Assembly: GCA_020061285.1 (NCBI GenBank)
Contig: JAGUYQ010000329.1
Location: 1-13,908, forward strand
DNA length: 13,908 bases
Reading direction: 5' to 3'
Source of the DNA: Betaproteobacteria bacterium
GTDB lineage: Bacteria > Pseudomonadota > Gammaproteobacteria > Burkholderiales > UBA9220
Shown here: piece after piece, positions 7,313 through 13,908 of the stretch
Position numbering within the stretch: position 1 is the first letter of the stretch
Layout: each line of letters opens with the position of its first letter
Program-made: the position numbers and the translations under genes
The notes under the pieces: generated by a model
Databases searched by the model: none
Told to the model about the DNA's origin: nothing
Seen by the model: only the letters and a program-made list of their open reading frames with translations

Positions 7313-8545
7313 TTGTCCCGACGCAGAGTAGTTATCACCGGCTTGGGCGTTGTTTCGCCCGTCGGCATTGGTGTCGGCGAGGCCTGGTCCAACCTCCTCG
7401 CCGGCAAATCCGGTATCACCCGCATCACCCGCTTCGACGCCTCCAGCTTCGCCTCCCAGGTGGCCGGGGAGGTTAAGGGGTTCGATGTCACCCAGTACCT
7501 TTCCGCCAAGGATGCGCGCCGCATGGATACCTTCATCCATTACGGCATGGCGGCGGGCATCGAGGCCGTCAAGGACTCGGGTCTGGAAGTGACGCCGGAG
7601 AACGCCGAGCGCATCGGCGTCAATATCGGTTCCGGCATCGGCGGCTTGCCGATGATCGAAGAAACCCACGGAACCTTCCTGGAGGGGGGGCCGCGCAAGA
7701 TTTCGCCGTTCTTCATCCCCGGCACCATCATCAACATGATCTCCGGCAACCTGTCGATCATGTTCGGCATGAAGGGCCCGAATCTGGCCGTGGTCACCGC
7801 CTGCACCACCGGCCTCCACGCCATCGGTCTTAGCGCCCGGACCATCGCCTACGGTGATGCCGACGTGATGATCTGCGGCGGCGCCGAGTCCACCGTATCG
7901 CCCCTGGCCATCGGCGGCTTCTCCGCTGCAAAGGCGCTGTCCACCCGCAACGACGATCCCGCCACCGCCAGCCGTCCCTGGGACAAAGGCCGCGACGGCT
8001 TCGTGCTGGGCGAGGGCGCAGGGGTGATGGTGCTGGAGGAATACGAACACGCCAAGGCACGCGGTGCCAAGATTTACGCCGAGCTGGCGGGCTTCGGCAT
8101 GAGCGGCGACGCTTTCCACATGACCGCGCCGGATACCGACGGCCCCAGGCGTTCCATGGCCAATGCCATGCGCGATGCAGGCGTCAACCCGGACCAGGTG
8201 CAGTACGTCAACGCCCACGGTACTTCCACCCCACTGGGGGACAAGAACGAAACCGACGCCATCAAGCTGGCTTTCGGCGACGCCGCCTACAAGCTGGTGG
8301 TCAATTCCACCAAGTCCATGACCGGCCACCTCCTGGGCGGCGCGGGCGGCTTGGAATCGGTGTTCTCCATCCTGGCCGTGCATCACCAGGTTTCGCCGCC
8401 CACCATCAACATCTTCGAGCAGGACCCGGAGTGCGACTTGGACTACTGTGCCAACAACGCTCGTGAAATGAAGATCGACGTGGCGCTGAAAAACAACTTC
8501 GGCTTCGGCGGCACCAACGGCAGCTTGGTGTTCAAGCGCGTATAA
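7313..8545 (+). CDS. fabF: 3-oxoacyl-ACP synthase II (FabF)
   Basis: A complete 410-residue ketosynthase II that elongates acyl-ACP with malonyl-ACP. The Cys-His-His triad is intact: Cys164 in [12 protein letters not shown], His302 in [12 protein letters not shown] and His339 in [13 protein letters not shown], with the conserved Lys334 in the same segment. The C-terminal [14 protein letters not shown] is typical. The start is a TTG at 7313 with CGGAG six bases upstream; translation from it gives the expected [16 protein letters not shown], and no better ATG is near. It follows acpP by 45 bases and is closed by a strong terminator, so it is the last gene of the fatty acid cluster. Confidence 0.97.
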   Translation: MSRRRVVITGLGVVSPVGIGVGEAWSNLLAGKSGITRITRFDASSFASQVAGEVKGFDVTQYLSAKDARRMDTFIHYGMAAGIEAVKDSGLEVTPENAERIGVNIGSGIGGLPMIEETHGTFLEGGPRKISPFFIPGTIINMISGNLSIMFGMKGPNLAVVTACTTGLHAIGLSARTIAYGDADVMICGGAESTVSPLAIGGFSAAKALSTRNDDPATASRPWDKGRDGFVLGEGAGVMVLEEYEHAKARGAKIYAELAGFGMSGDAFHMTAPDTDGPRRSMANAMRDAGVNPDQVQYVNAHGTSTPLGDKNETDAIKLAFGDAAYKLVVNSTKSMTGHLLGGAGGLESVFSILAVHHQVSPPTINIFEQDPECDLDYCANNAREMKIDVALKNNFGFGGTNGSLVFKRV

Positions 8546-8559
8546 GTGACTGCTACCGC

Positions 8560-8592
8560 AAAAAAACGGGCCCTATTCAGGCCCGTTTTTTT
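8560..8592 (+). terminator. Intrinsic terminator after fabF (bidirectional)
   Basis: A GC-rich stem, ACGGGCC (8566-8572) with GGCCCGT (8580-8586), encloses the loop CTATTCA and is followed by seven T. Seven A precede the stem on the other side, so it would also work on the minus strand. It separates the fatty acid cluster from the methyltransferase gene. Confidence 0.93.
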
Positions 8593-8627
8593 ATGGCCGT
8601 AGGGGACTATTTGCAAAGGGAGCGGTG

Positions 8628-9233
8628 ATGAAAAGCTTTCTCCACATCGGTTGTGGCCAAAGACATCAAGGCGACACAACCCGTGGGTTCAATACCCCGG
8701 AGTGGCGGGAGATACGCTTCGATATCGATCCGTCCGTTCAGCCCGATATCGTCGGTACCATGCTCGATATGTCGGCGGTTGCCGATGAAAGCGTCGATGC
8801 CATCTTTTCTTCCCACAACATCGAGCATCTTTATGCCCACGAGGTGCAGATAGCGCTTCTGGAGTTCAGGCGGGTGCTGAAGCCCTCGGGCTTCCTGGTG
8901 CTGACCTGCCCGGACTTGCAGTCGGTAGCGCAACTCATTGCGGAAGATAAGCTGACCGATGTGGCTTACACGTCTTCAGCCGGGCCGGTCGCACCGATCG
9001 ATATCCTTTACGGTTACCGCCCCATGTTGGCGGCGGGCCATCTCTACATGGCGCACAAGTGCGGCTTTACCTTGAAGGCGCTGGTCGGCACCCTTATGGC
9101 CAATGGATTCCAGGATATGGCCAGCATGTCGCGGGGCTATGCGCCATTCTTCGACCTGTGGGCCGTGGCAACGAAAATTCCGGTTAGCGAAGAGGTGGTC
9201 AGGCAATTGGCGGCGGAGCATTTTCCCGGTTAG
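8628..9233 (+). CDS. Class I SAM-dependent methyltransferase
   Basis: A complete 201-residue methyltransferase. The SAM-binding motif I is FLHIGCGQ (residues 4-11). An acidic strand, RFDIDPSVQPDIVG, follows at 30-43, then VDAIFSSHNIEHL at 56-68 and the post-motif FRRVLKPSGFLVLTCPDL at 80-97. This is the layout of Methyltransf_11-like enzymes with a shortened N-terminus. The C-terminal half (AGPVAPIDILYG, MAHKCGFTLKAL) looks conserved in related proteobacterial proteins, but I do not know its substrate. I choose the ATG at 8628 over the adjoining GTG at 8625, because AAAGGGAG (8615-8622) is better spaced for the ATG. It begins only 35 bases after the fabF terminator and is followed after 77 bases by a GT41 glycosyltransferase. 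A role in modifying a glycan or glycosylated protein is inferred from that neighbour only. Confidence 0.85.
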   Translation: MKSFLHIGCGQRHQGDTTRGFNTPEWREIRFDIDPSVQPDIVGTMLDMSAVADESVDAIFSSHNIEHLYAHEVQIALLEFRRVLKPSGFLVLTCPDLQSVAQLIAEDKLTDVAYTSSAGPVAPIDILYGYRPMLAAGHLYMAHKCGFTLKALVGTLMANGFQDMASMSRGYAPFFDLWAVATKIPVSEEVVRQLAAEHFPG

Positions 9234-9310
9234 CCCCAGCCATGCGAAAGAGGAGAGCGCGCAAGGTGGAAACACGGTCAGCCCTGTCCGAGTAGCCAGC
9301 CCGCAAAAGT

Positions 9311-11305
9311 ATGTCTTCCGATACACAACTGCTCGATCACGCCATCAGCCTGCACCAGGCAGGGCGCCTCAATGAAGCGGAAGCCCTGTACCGGCGGATT
9401 CTGGAGAAAAACCCGAATCACCCCGATGCCCTGCATCTCCTGGGTGTCGCCGCCCATCAGCAGGGGAAGGGCGCGCTGGCCCGCGAGTTGATCGAACGGG
9501 CAATCACGTTGCGGCCCGGTATGGCCGTTTTCCATAGCAACTTGGGGGAGGTCCTGCGCGGGGCGGGTAATCTCGCCGCGGCGGCGGCGAGCTACCAGCA
9601 GGCCATCGAGCATGACCCCGCCTTCGCGGGAGCCTGGGCCAATCTTGGCCTGGTTCTGCACCAGCTCGACCATCAGGACGATGCACGCTTGTGCCTTGAG
9701 CGGGCGTTGCAGTTGCAGGAAAACTTTGCCGATGCCTGGAACAATCTCGGCCTGGTCGCCCAAGCCCAGAAGCGGCACGATGAAGCTGAGGCCTGCTATC
9801 GGCGGGCCATCGAGCAGAACCCCGCCCATGGCCTCGCCCTTAACAACCTGGCGAATCTGAGCGCCGAGCAAAAGGCATTTCCGCAAGCCATCGCCTTGTA
9901 TCGACAGGCATTGGCCATCGAACCGGGCAACGCCATGGCGGCCATGAATTTGCTGCACCACCGCTTGAACATCGCCGATTGGGACGAGTCCATGGACGCG
10001 CTCGCTCAACAGGTGCGCGCCGCGGTCAGGGAAGGACGGGGCTACGGCGTGAGCCCGTTTTCATTTTCCACCATCTTTTCCACCGCCGACGAGCAGCGAC
10101 TGTGCGCGGAACACTGGGCGGCCAGCCGTCTGGCGCCCCTGGCAGAGGCTGCTGGCGAATTGCGTCAAGCGGCGCCGAGCCGAATGCCGGCGGGCATGCT
10201 CCGGGTCGGCTACCTGTCGCCGGATTTTCGCCTTCACCCGGTATCGCTGCTGGCGGTGGGACTGTTCGAGCGCCATGACCGCTCCCGTTTCCAGGTCCAC
10301 GGCTACAGCATCGGCCCCGGCGACGGCAGTCGCCTTCGTCAGCGCATCGAAGTCGCCTGCGATGTATTCCGCGATTTGTCCGGGCTGTCGGCCCTGGAAG
10401 CGGCCCAAGCGATACGCGGCGACGGGGTGGATATTCTCATCGACTTGGCCGGCTACACCCAGGGGGCGCGGCCGGAAATCCTGGCCCTGCGTCCGGCACC
10501 CATCCAGGTGGGCTACCTCGGCTATCTGGGCACCCTGGGCGGCGGCGTTCTGGACTATCTGATTAGCGACAATTGCTTGACGCCACCGGGCAGCGAGGCC
10601 CATTACGCGGAAAAACTAGTCCGCCTTCCCTGGTATCAGGTCAACAGCCGCGCCATGCTGGCCCCACCGCTATCCCGCCGGGAAGCCGGCCTGCCGGAGG
10701 GTGCCCTGGTTCTGTGCTGCTTCAACCAGACCATGAAAATCCAGCCCGCCGTCTTTGCCCTCTGGCTGGACTTGCTGCTCCAAGCGCCGCAGGCCGTGCT
10801 GTGGCTGCTGGCGGAGAACGACTGGGCACGGGATAACCTGCTGCGCCAGGCGGAAAAAGCCGGTATCGGGCCGGACCGCCTGGTCTTCGCTCCCCGCGTC
10901 GATCCCGAAGATTATTACGCACGCCTGCAATTGGCCGACCTATTTCTCGACACCTTGCCCTACAATGCCGGCACCACGGCGGCGGATGCCCTCTGGGCCG
11001 GCGTGCCGGTGTTGACCGTCCAGGGGGAACCCTTCCCCAGTCGCATGGCGTCGAGCGTCCTGACGGCCTTCGGTATGCCGCAGATGATTACCCATTCCCT
11101 CGATGAATACCGGCAGCGGGCGCTGGAACTGCTTCTGGCGCCGGAAAAACTGGCTGCCCTCAAGGCGGAAACCGCTCGCATGAGGCCAAAGGCGCGGCTG
11201 TTCGATACCGCCGCGTTTACCCGCCACTTCGAAGCGGCCATGGAAAAAATGGCGGAGAGGCAGTGCCAGGGCTTTCTGCCGGCGCCCATCACGGTTCGGG
11301 AATAG
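9311..11305 (+). CDS. TPR-repeat SPINDLY/OGT-type (GT41) glycosyltransferase
   Basis: A complete 664-residue protein with two parts. Residues about 7-210 hold six tetratricopeptide repeats of 34 residues, with WANLGLVL, WNNLGLVAQAQ and YRRAIEQNP-type units. Residues about 297-650 form an O-GlcNAc transferase/SPINDLY-like catalytic region. Key features are LRVGYLSPDFRLHPVS (His309, at the position of the functionally important His of human OGT), APIQVGYLGYLGTLG, LDYLISD, CCFNQTMKI (Lys476, the likely UDP-phosphate contact) and GTTAADALWAGVPVLT followed by PSRMASSVL, the nucleotide-binding segment. There is no signal peptide or membrane segment, so a cytoplasmic enzyme is expected. Bacterial relatives glycosylate flagellin or adhesins or work on surface glycans; the acceptor here is unknown. 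The ATG is the first possible start after an in-frame TAG at 9293, and its ribosome binding site is weak. It follows the methyltransferase on the same strand. Confidence 0.9.
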   Translation: MSSDTQLLDHAISLHQAGRLNEAEALYRRILEKNPNHPDALHLLGVAAHQQGKGALARELIERAITLRPGMAVFHSNLGEVLRGAGNLAAAAASYQQAIEHDPAFAGAWANLGLVLHQLDHQDDARLCLERALQLQENFADAWNNLGLVAQAQKRHDEAEACYRRAIEQNPAHGLALNNLANLSAEQKAFPQAIALYRQALAIEPGNAMAAMNLLHHRLNIADWDESMDALAQQVRAAVREGRGYGVSPFSFSTIFSTADEQRLCAEHWAASRLAPLAEAAGELRQAAPSRMPAGMLRVGYLSPDFRLHPVSLLAVGLFERHDRSRFQVHGYSIGPGDGSRLRQRIEVACDVFRDLSGLSALEAAQAIRGDGVDILIDLAGYTQGARPEILALRPAPIQVGYLGYLGTLGGGVLDYLISDNCLTPPGSEAHYAEKLVRLPWYQVNSRAMLAPPLSRREAGLPEGALVLCCFNQTMKIQPAVFALWLDLLLQAPQAVLWLLAENDWARDNLLRQAEKAGIGPDRLVFAPRVDPEDYYARLQLADLFLDTLPYNAGTTAADALWAGVPVLTVQGEPFPSRMASSVLTAFGMPQMITHSLDEYRQRALELLLAPEKLAALKAETARMRPKARLFDTAAFTRHFEAAMEKMAERQCQGFLPAPITVRE

Positions 11306-11366
11306 GCTTCCGAGCACCGGGCGCAAATCCGCTACAGTGAAATACGTCAGCGGTAATTCGTAGCGG

Positions 11367-11452
11367 CGGTCCCTCATCCCCAGCCCTTCTCCCGGAGGGA
11401 GAAGGGAGATTACCCCCCTCTCCCCTCGGGAGAGGGTTGGGATGAGGGACCG
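11367..11452. repeat. 86-bp nested inverted repeat, probable dispersed element
   Basis: Perfect 14-base outer arms (CGGTCCCTCATCCC at 11367-11380 and its complement at 11439-11452) enclose two further perfect hairpins. The first has 10-base arms around GGA (11384-11406); the second has 9-base arms around CTC (11416-11436). A single strand would fold into a three-way, clover-like structure. The CCCTCATCCCC...CCCTCTCCC...GGGATGAGGG composition resembles short palindromic repeats scattered between genes in many proteobacteria. There is only one copy here. It lies between the convergently unrelated GT41 and hydrolase genes and might also act as a terminator for the former, though no T tract follows. 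Confidence 0.8.
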
Positions 11453-11475
11453 ACGTCAACTGGAGGCTCCCACCC

Positions 11476-12243
11476 ATGAAAGTCACCATCCTCGGCGCCA
11501 CCGGCGGCATCGCCCGCGGCCTGCGTAGCGTCTCCATCCAGGTGGACGACGACATCCTGATCGACGCCGGCACCGGCGTGGGCGACCTTACCCTGGACCA
11601 GATGGCCGCCGTCCGGCACGTCTTCCTCACCCATTCCCACCTGGACCATATCGCTTGCCTGCCCATGCTGGCCGATGCCGCGTTGGACCGGCGTGCGGGT
11701 CCCTTGATCGTCCACGCCTTGCCCGAAACCCTCGCCGCCCTTAAGGACAGCATTTTCAACAACCGCGTCTGGCCCGACTACACGGCGAGACCCACGCCGG
11801 AATATCCCTGGGTGGTCCTGGCACCCGTCGCCGTCGGTCAGCCGCTGTGCCTCGACGGCCGTACCGTAACGCCCCTGCCTGCCCGACACTCGGTACCGGG
11901 GGTGGGCTACGCCGTGGAAGGGGAGACCGGTGGCTTCGCCTACAGCGGCGATACCACCCTGTGCGAGCCGTTCTGGGAGGCGGTGAACAATCTACCGAAG
12001 CTACGTTATATCTTCTTGGAATGCACCTTCCGCGACGACGTCAGCCCGGAACAGGCGCTGGAGTGGGGGCACATGACGCCGCACCTGTGGAGGCAAGCCC
12101 TGGAACGCTACACAGGGAGTGCCGAGGTGGGGGTGGTGCACATGGAGCCGGGGAAGGAGGAGGTGACGCAGAGACAGTTGGAAGAGAGACTTGGAAGAAA
12201 ATCGCCCAGACTGGTTATCGCTGGGGAAGAGTCGGAGGTTTAG
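11476..12243 (+). CDS. MBL-fold hydrolase, class II cyclic nucleotide phosphodiesterase-like
   Basis: A complete 255-residue metallo-beta-lactamase-fold hydrolase. The di-metal site can be followed through the chain: HSHLDH (His53, His55, Asp57, His58), His138 in PARHSVPGVGY, Asp159 in YSGDTT, His199 in GHMTP and His222 in VVHMEPGK. The segment DSIFNNRVWPDY (91-102) is of the kind found in bacterial class II 3',5'-cyclic nucleotide phosphodiesterases, which makes cAMP hydrolysis a reasonable but unproved role; other MBL hydrolases such as RNase Z relatives share the fold. The start ATG at 11476 has TGGAGG nine bases upstream (11461-11466). The gene stands alone on this strand after the nested repeat and ends two bases from the convergent vapC stop. 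Confidence 0.8.
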   Translation: MKVTILGATGGIARGLRSVSIQVDDDILIDAGTGVGDLTLDQMAAVRHVFLTHSHLDHIACLPMLADAALDRRAGPLIVHALPETLAALKDSIFNNRVWPDYTARPTPEYPWVVLAPVAVGQPLCLDGRTVTPLPARHSVPGVGYAVEGETGGFAYSGDTTLCEPFWEAVNNLPKLRYIFLECTFRDDVSPEQALEWGHMTPHLWRQALERYTGSAEVGVVHMEPGKEEVTQRQLEERLGRKSPRLVIAGEESEV

Positions 12244-12245
12244 GG

Positions 12246-12659
12246 CTATCCAGCGATTGCCCAGTTTTCTATCGAAAGCCCTGGAACCCTCGAAAATTCG
12301 CCCACGTTGTCGGTTACGACGGTAAGCCCAAGAGCCAAGGCGTGGGCGGCGATGAGAAGGTCGTTGGGGCCGATGGGTTGGCCGCTTCGTTGCAACTGTG
12401 CCCGGATTTTTGCGTAGTGGACATCGGCATCGGTTTCCAGGGGAAGGATGGTGATTCGTCCAAGAAGCGCTTCGATTCGTTCCGTCAATGTGGGGGATTG
12501 TTTCTTGGCGGCGCCATAACGCAGTTCGCAGGCCACGACGATGCTGGTGCAAACGGCCTCTTCCCCCGCCGCCGCAATGCGGCGGGCAACCGGCCCTGTC
12601 GGATGCCTGATGAGGTCGGACAGCGCGTTGGTGTCCAGCAGATAACGCAAGGTGGGCAC
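12246..12659 (-). CDS. vapC: VapC-type PIN-domain toxin
   Basis: A complete 137-residue PIN-domain ribonuclease, the toxin of a type II toxin-antitoxin pair; relatives cleave tRNA or rRNA. The four acidic active-site residues are all present: Asp9 in LLDTNALSDL, Glu45 in VVACELRYG, Asp100 in GPNDLLIAAHA and Asp117 in VVTDN, so the toxin is probably functional. The start is a GTG (complement of 12657-12659) one base after the vapB stop, implying coupled translation. It gives the expected short MPTLRYLLDTN N-terminus. On the other strand the hydrolase gene ends two bases from the vapC stop, leaving no room for a terminator between them. The RNA target cannot be read from sequence. Confidence 0.93.
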   Translation of the reverse strand: MPTLRYLLDTNALSDLIRHPTGPVARRIAAAGEEAVCTSIVVACELRYGAAKKQSPTLTERIEALLGRITILPLETDADVHYAKIRAQLQRSGQPIGPNDLLIAAHALALGLTVVTDNVGEFSRVPGLSIENWAIAG

Positions 12660-12660
12660 G

Positions 12661-12897
12661 CTAGAGGTCTACCTCGTCGAGGGGAGGCAAGTCGTCGATG
12701 TCAGGAAAGATTTCCCCCAGCGGCTCCCAGGATGCCAGCAGCGTCAGCAGGGAACCTTGCTTTACCGGTTCGACGATCAAGCGGTCGCCTTCCTTGCGGA
12801 TAACGGCTTCATCGCCCGGTAGCTCGAATTCGCGAGGAATGCGCAGGGCTTGATTGCGGCCGTTTTTGAATAGACGGACGTGGCGTTCGGGATTCAT
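12661..12897 (-). CDS. vapB: VapB-type antitoxin (AbrB/SpoVT-like)
   Basis: A complete 78-residue antitoxin upstream of vapC. Residues 5-45 (RHVRLFKNGRNQALRIPREF, then VIRKEGDRLIVEPV) form a swapped-hairpin AbrB-type DNA-binding domain. The acidic C-terminal tail (IDDLPPLDEVDL) is the kind of segment that wraps around and blocks VapC. A strong ribosome binding site, AAGGAGG, precedes the ATG on the minus strand. A 7-base-armed palindrome at 12921-12940 just upstream is a likely operator for the VapBC complex. The order antitoxin then toxin and the near-contact of the two genes are typical of the family. Confidence 0.92.
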   Translation of the reverse strand: MNPERHVRLFKNGRNQALRIPREFELPGDEAVIRKEGDRLIVEPVKQGSLLTLLASWEPLGEIFPDIDDLPPLDEVDL

Positions 12898-12920
12898 GGC
12901 GCCTCCTTCTGGAATATGTG

Positions 12921-12940
12921 GCCTATGTCAAAGCATAGGC
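12921..12940. promoter_or_regulatory. Probable VapBC operator palindrome
   Basis: GCCTATG (12921-12927) and CATAGGC (12934-12940) are perfect inverted arms around TCAAAG, 24 bases upstream of the vapB ATG. VapBC complexes generally repress their own operon by binding such palindromes. I could not place a convincing -35/-10 pair; TATGCT inside the right arm (minus strand) is a possible -10. Confidence 0.6.
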
Positions 12941-13017
12941 TAGCAGGTTGAGACTCCGGGAGCAATGCTGGAATTGGGCAAGGTGTCAATGAATGATTTG
13001 TTGGACGCCCTACGCCC

Positions 13018-13230
13018 TCAAGCATTACATAGCGTCCCAGCGAGTTGGAATACGAATCCACTAAAGAGTAGCGCAAACCCCACTTTGGCTAGTGGTTGAG
13101 ACTCAACTGAACCTTTGTCGTTATTTCCGAGACCTCCAAGGTCGATTTTTGATGGGAATCCGAACCAGAAAAGAAGCCCCGCTCCAATGGCGTCAAGAAC
13201 AAGCCCCACAATGGTCAAAATAGATGGCAT
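13018..13230 (-). CDS. Small two-helix membrane protein, unknown function
   Basis: A 70-residue protein I do not recognise. Two hydrophobic segments are clear: residues about 4-24 (ILTIVGLVLDAIGAGLLFWF) and about 48-66 (AKVGFALLFSGFVFQLAG). A polar loop of about 22 residues containing NNDKG lies between them. Its short helical-hairpin form suggests an inner-membrane protein. The ATG (complement of 13228-13230) has a good ribosome binding site, AAAGGA. By my count GC is about 47 percent (101 of 213 bases), well below the GC-rich genes around it, which suggests recent acquisition. It lies 26 bases after mtnA on the same strand and upstream of vapBC. A function cannot be assigned. Confidence 0.7.
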   Translation of the reverse strand: MPSILTIVGLVLDAIGAGLLFWFGFPSKIDLGGLGNNDKGSVESQPLAKVGFALLFSGFVFQLAGTLCNA

Positions 13231-13248
13231 ATACGTTTCCTTTCAGAT

Positions 13249-13264
13249 AAATCTAATTAGATTT
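13249..13264. repeat. Perfect 16-bp AT-rich palindrome at the mtnA stop
   Basis: AAATCTAATTAGATTT is a perfect palindrome with no spacer, and it includes the mtnA stop codon (complement of 13257-13259). It precedes the small membrane gene by 18 bases. It could be a protein-binding site or simply chance in an AT-rich patch; it is too weak to be a terminator. Confidence 0.45.
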
Positions 13265-13908
13265 GTCCAAATAAACTTTTAACTTTTCCCCGATCCGGTT
13301 GCTCCACCACCCCCTTTTCGGTAATCAACCCCGTCACCAGTTCCGCCGGCGTCACGTCAAAGGCTGGGTTGCGCACCTGCACGCCTTCTGCTGCCCACTG
13401 GCAGTCCCGGTAGCCGGTAACCTCGTCCGGGGCGCGCTCTTCGATGGGAATGTCGGCGCCGGTTTCGATGGTGAGGTCGATGGTGGAGAGGGGGCAGGCG
13501 ACGTAGAAGGGGATGTTGTGGCGCTTGGCCAGCACGGCCACCATGTAGGTGCCGATCTTGTTGGCCACATCGCCGTTGGCGGCCACCCGGTCGGTGCCCA
13601 CCACCACGGCGTCGATTTCGCCCCGGCTCATGAGGTAACCGGCCATGTTGTCGGTGATGAGGGTGACGGGGATGTTCTCCTGCACCATTTCCCAGGCGGT
13701 GAGGCGGGCGCCCTGGAGGAAGGGGCGGGTTTCGTCGGCATAGACGCTGATTTTCTTGCCGGCGTCCCGGGCCGAGCGAATGACGCCCAGGGCGGTGCCG
13801 TGGCCAGCGGTGGCCAAGGCGCCGGCGTTGCAGTGGGTGAGCACACGGGCGCCGTCGGGCAGGCAGGCGGCGCCGTATTCGCCCATGGCCTTGTTGATGC
13901 GGATGTCC
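13257..13908 (-). CDS. mtnA: Methylthioribose-1-phosphate isomerase, C-terminal part
   Basis: The gene enters from the right edge; 216 C-terminal residues are visible and roughly the first 150 are missing. The enzyme converts 5-methylthioribose-1-phosphate to the ribulose form in methionine salvage and belongs to the eIF-2B alpha/beta/delta-like fold. Seen here are [20 protein letters not shown] with the catalytic Cys, [18 protein letters not shown], the catalytic Asp in [29 protein letters not shown] and the C-terminal [15 protein letters not shown]. The frame continues upstream of the Met at 13886 (DIRINKAM), so that Met is internal. MtnA usually has GADR at the catalytic Asp and this one has GTDR, a mild change. 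It is the first of the minus-strand genes leading through the small membrane gene to vapBC. Confidence 0.93.
   Translation of the reverse strand, partial: DIRINKAMGEYGAACLPDGARVLTHCNAGALATAGHGTALGVIRSARDAGKKISVYADETRPFLQGARLTAWEMVQENIPVTLITDNMAGYLMSRGEIDAVVVGTDRVAANGDVANKIGTYMVAVLAKRHNIPFYVACPLSTIDLTIETGADIPIEERAPDEVTGYRDCQWAAEGVQVRNPAFDVTPAELVTGLITEKGVVEQPDRGKVKSLFGQI

Noticed and set aside
6641..8386. A 581-codon open frame on the minus strand across fabG, acpP and fabF
   Set aside because: It is antisense to three clearly identified genes with intact active sites and reads as His/Gly/Val-rich sequence typical of the mirror frame of GC-rich genes.
12946..13020. Integron attC-like site (GTTGGAC matches GTTRRRY near 13000) beside vapBC and a small gene
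   Set aside because: No matching RYYYAAC partner with internal inverted repeats is found at a suitable distance, and there is no integrase in the window.
12894..13076. A 60-codon minus-strand frame between vapB and the small membrane gene
   Set aside because: It overlaps the vapB start and the vapBC palindrome, has no ribosome binding site and shows no protein-like pattern.

Overview
The window looks like a chromosomal segment of a GC-rich Gram-negative bacterium, most likely a betaproteobacterium (Rhodocyclales/Nitrosomonadales type). This rests on the gene order yceD-rpmF-plsX-fabH-fabD-fabG-acpP-fabF, the protein sequences, and a two-gene pyruvate carboxylase next door. The placement is from recognition of families and gene order, not from a database search.

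Layout. (1) 1-2320, minus strand: pycA then pycB (cut by the left edge), the biotin carboxylase and carboxyltransferase subunits of a two-subunit pyruvate carboxylase. (2) 2321-2445: a divergent promoter region in which one AT-rich decamer can supply both -10 elements. The yceD promoter sits so close to its ATG that the transcript would be leaderless. (3) 2446-8545, plus strand: the complete yceD-rpmF-plsX-fab-acpP-fabF cluster for phospholipid and type II fatty acid synthesis. A hairpin and an extended -10 promoter separate acpP-fabF from the genes before it, and a strong bidirectional terminator closes the cluster. (4) 8628-11305, plus strand: a SAM-dependent methyltransferase and a large TPR/SPINDLY-type (GT41) glycosyltransferase, which may act in glycan or protein-glycan modification. 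(5) 11367-11452: an 86-bp nested inverted repeat with a clover-like fold, probably one copy of a dispersed element. (6) 11476-12243, plus strand: a metallo-beta-lactamase-fold hydrolase resembling class II cyclic nucleotide phosphodiesterases. (7) 12246-12897, minus strand: a vapBC toxin-antitoxin pair with a 7-bp-armed palindrome upstream. (8) 13018-13230, minus strand: a small two-helix membrane protein of clearly lower GC. (9) 13257-13908, minus strand: the C-terminal part of mtnA (methylthioribose-1-phosphate isomerase), cut by the right edge.

How the genes fit together. PlsX converts acyl-ACP to acyl-phosphate for phospholipid synthesis. FabD loads malonate on AcpP, FabH starts chains, FabG reduces the beta-keto products and FabF elongates. 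YceD and rpmF (bL32) tie the cluster to ribosome production. Pyruvate carboxylase on the other side of the shared promoter feeds oxaloacetate to the TCA cycle. The right third (repeat, vapBC, low-GC small ORF) is accessory in character.

I found no CRISPR array, tRNA, rRNA, transposase or phage gene. I see no obviously new multi-gene system. The most promising leads are the shared symmetric promoter with a leaderless yceD, the methyltransferase-GT41 pair, and the small low-GC membrane gene.
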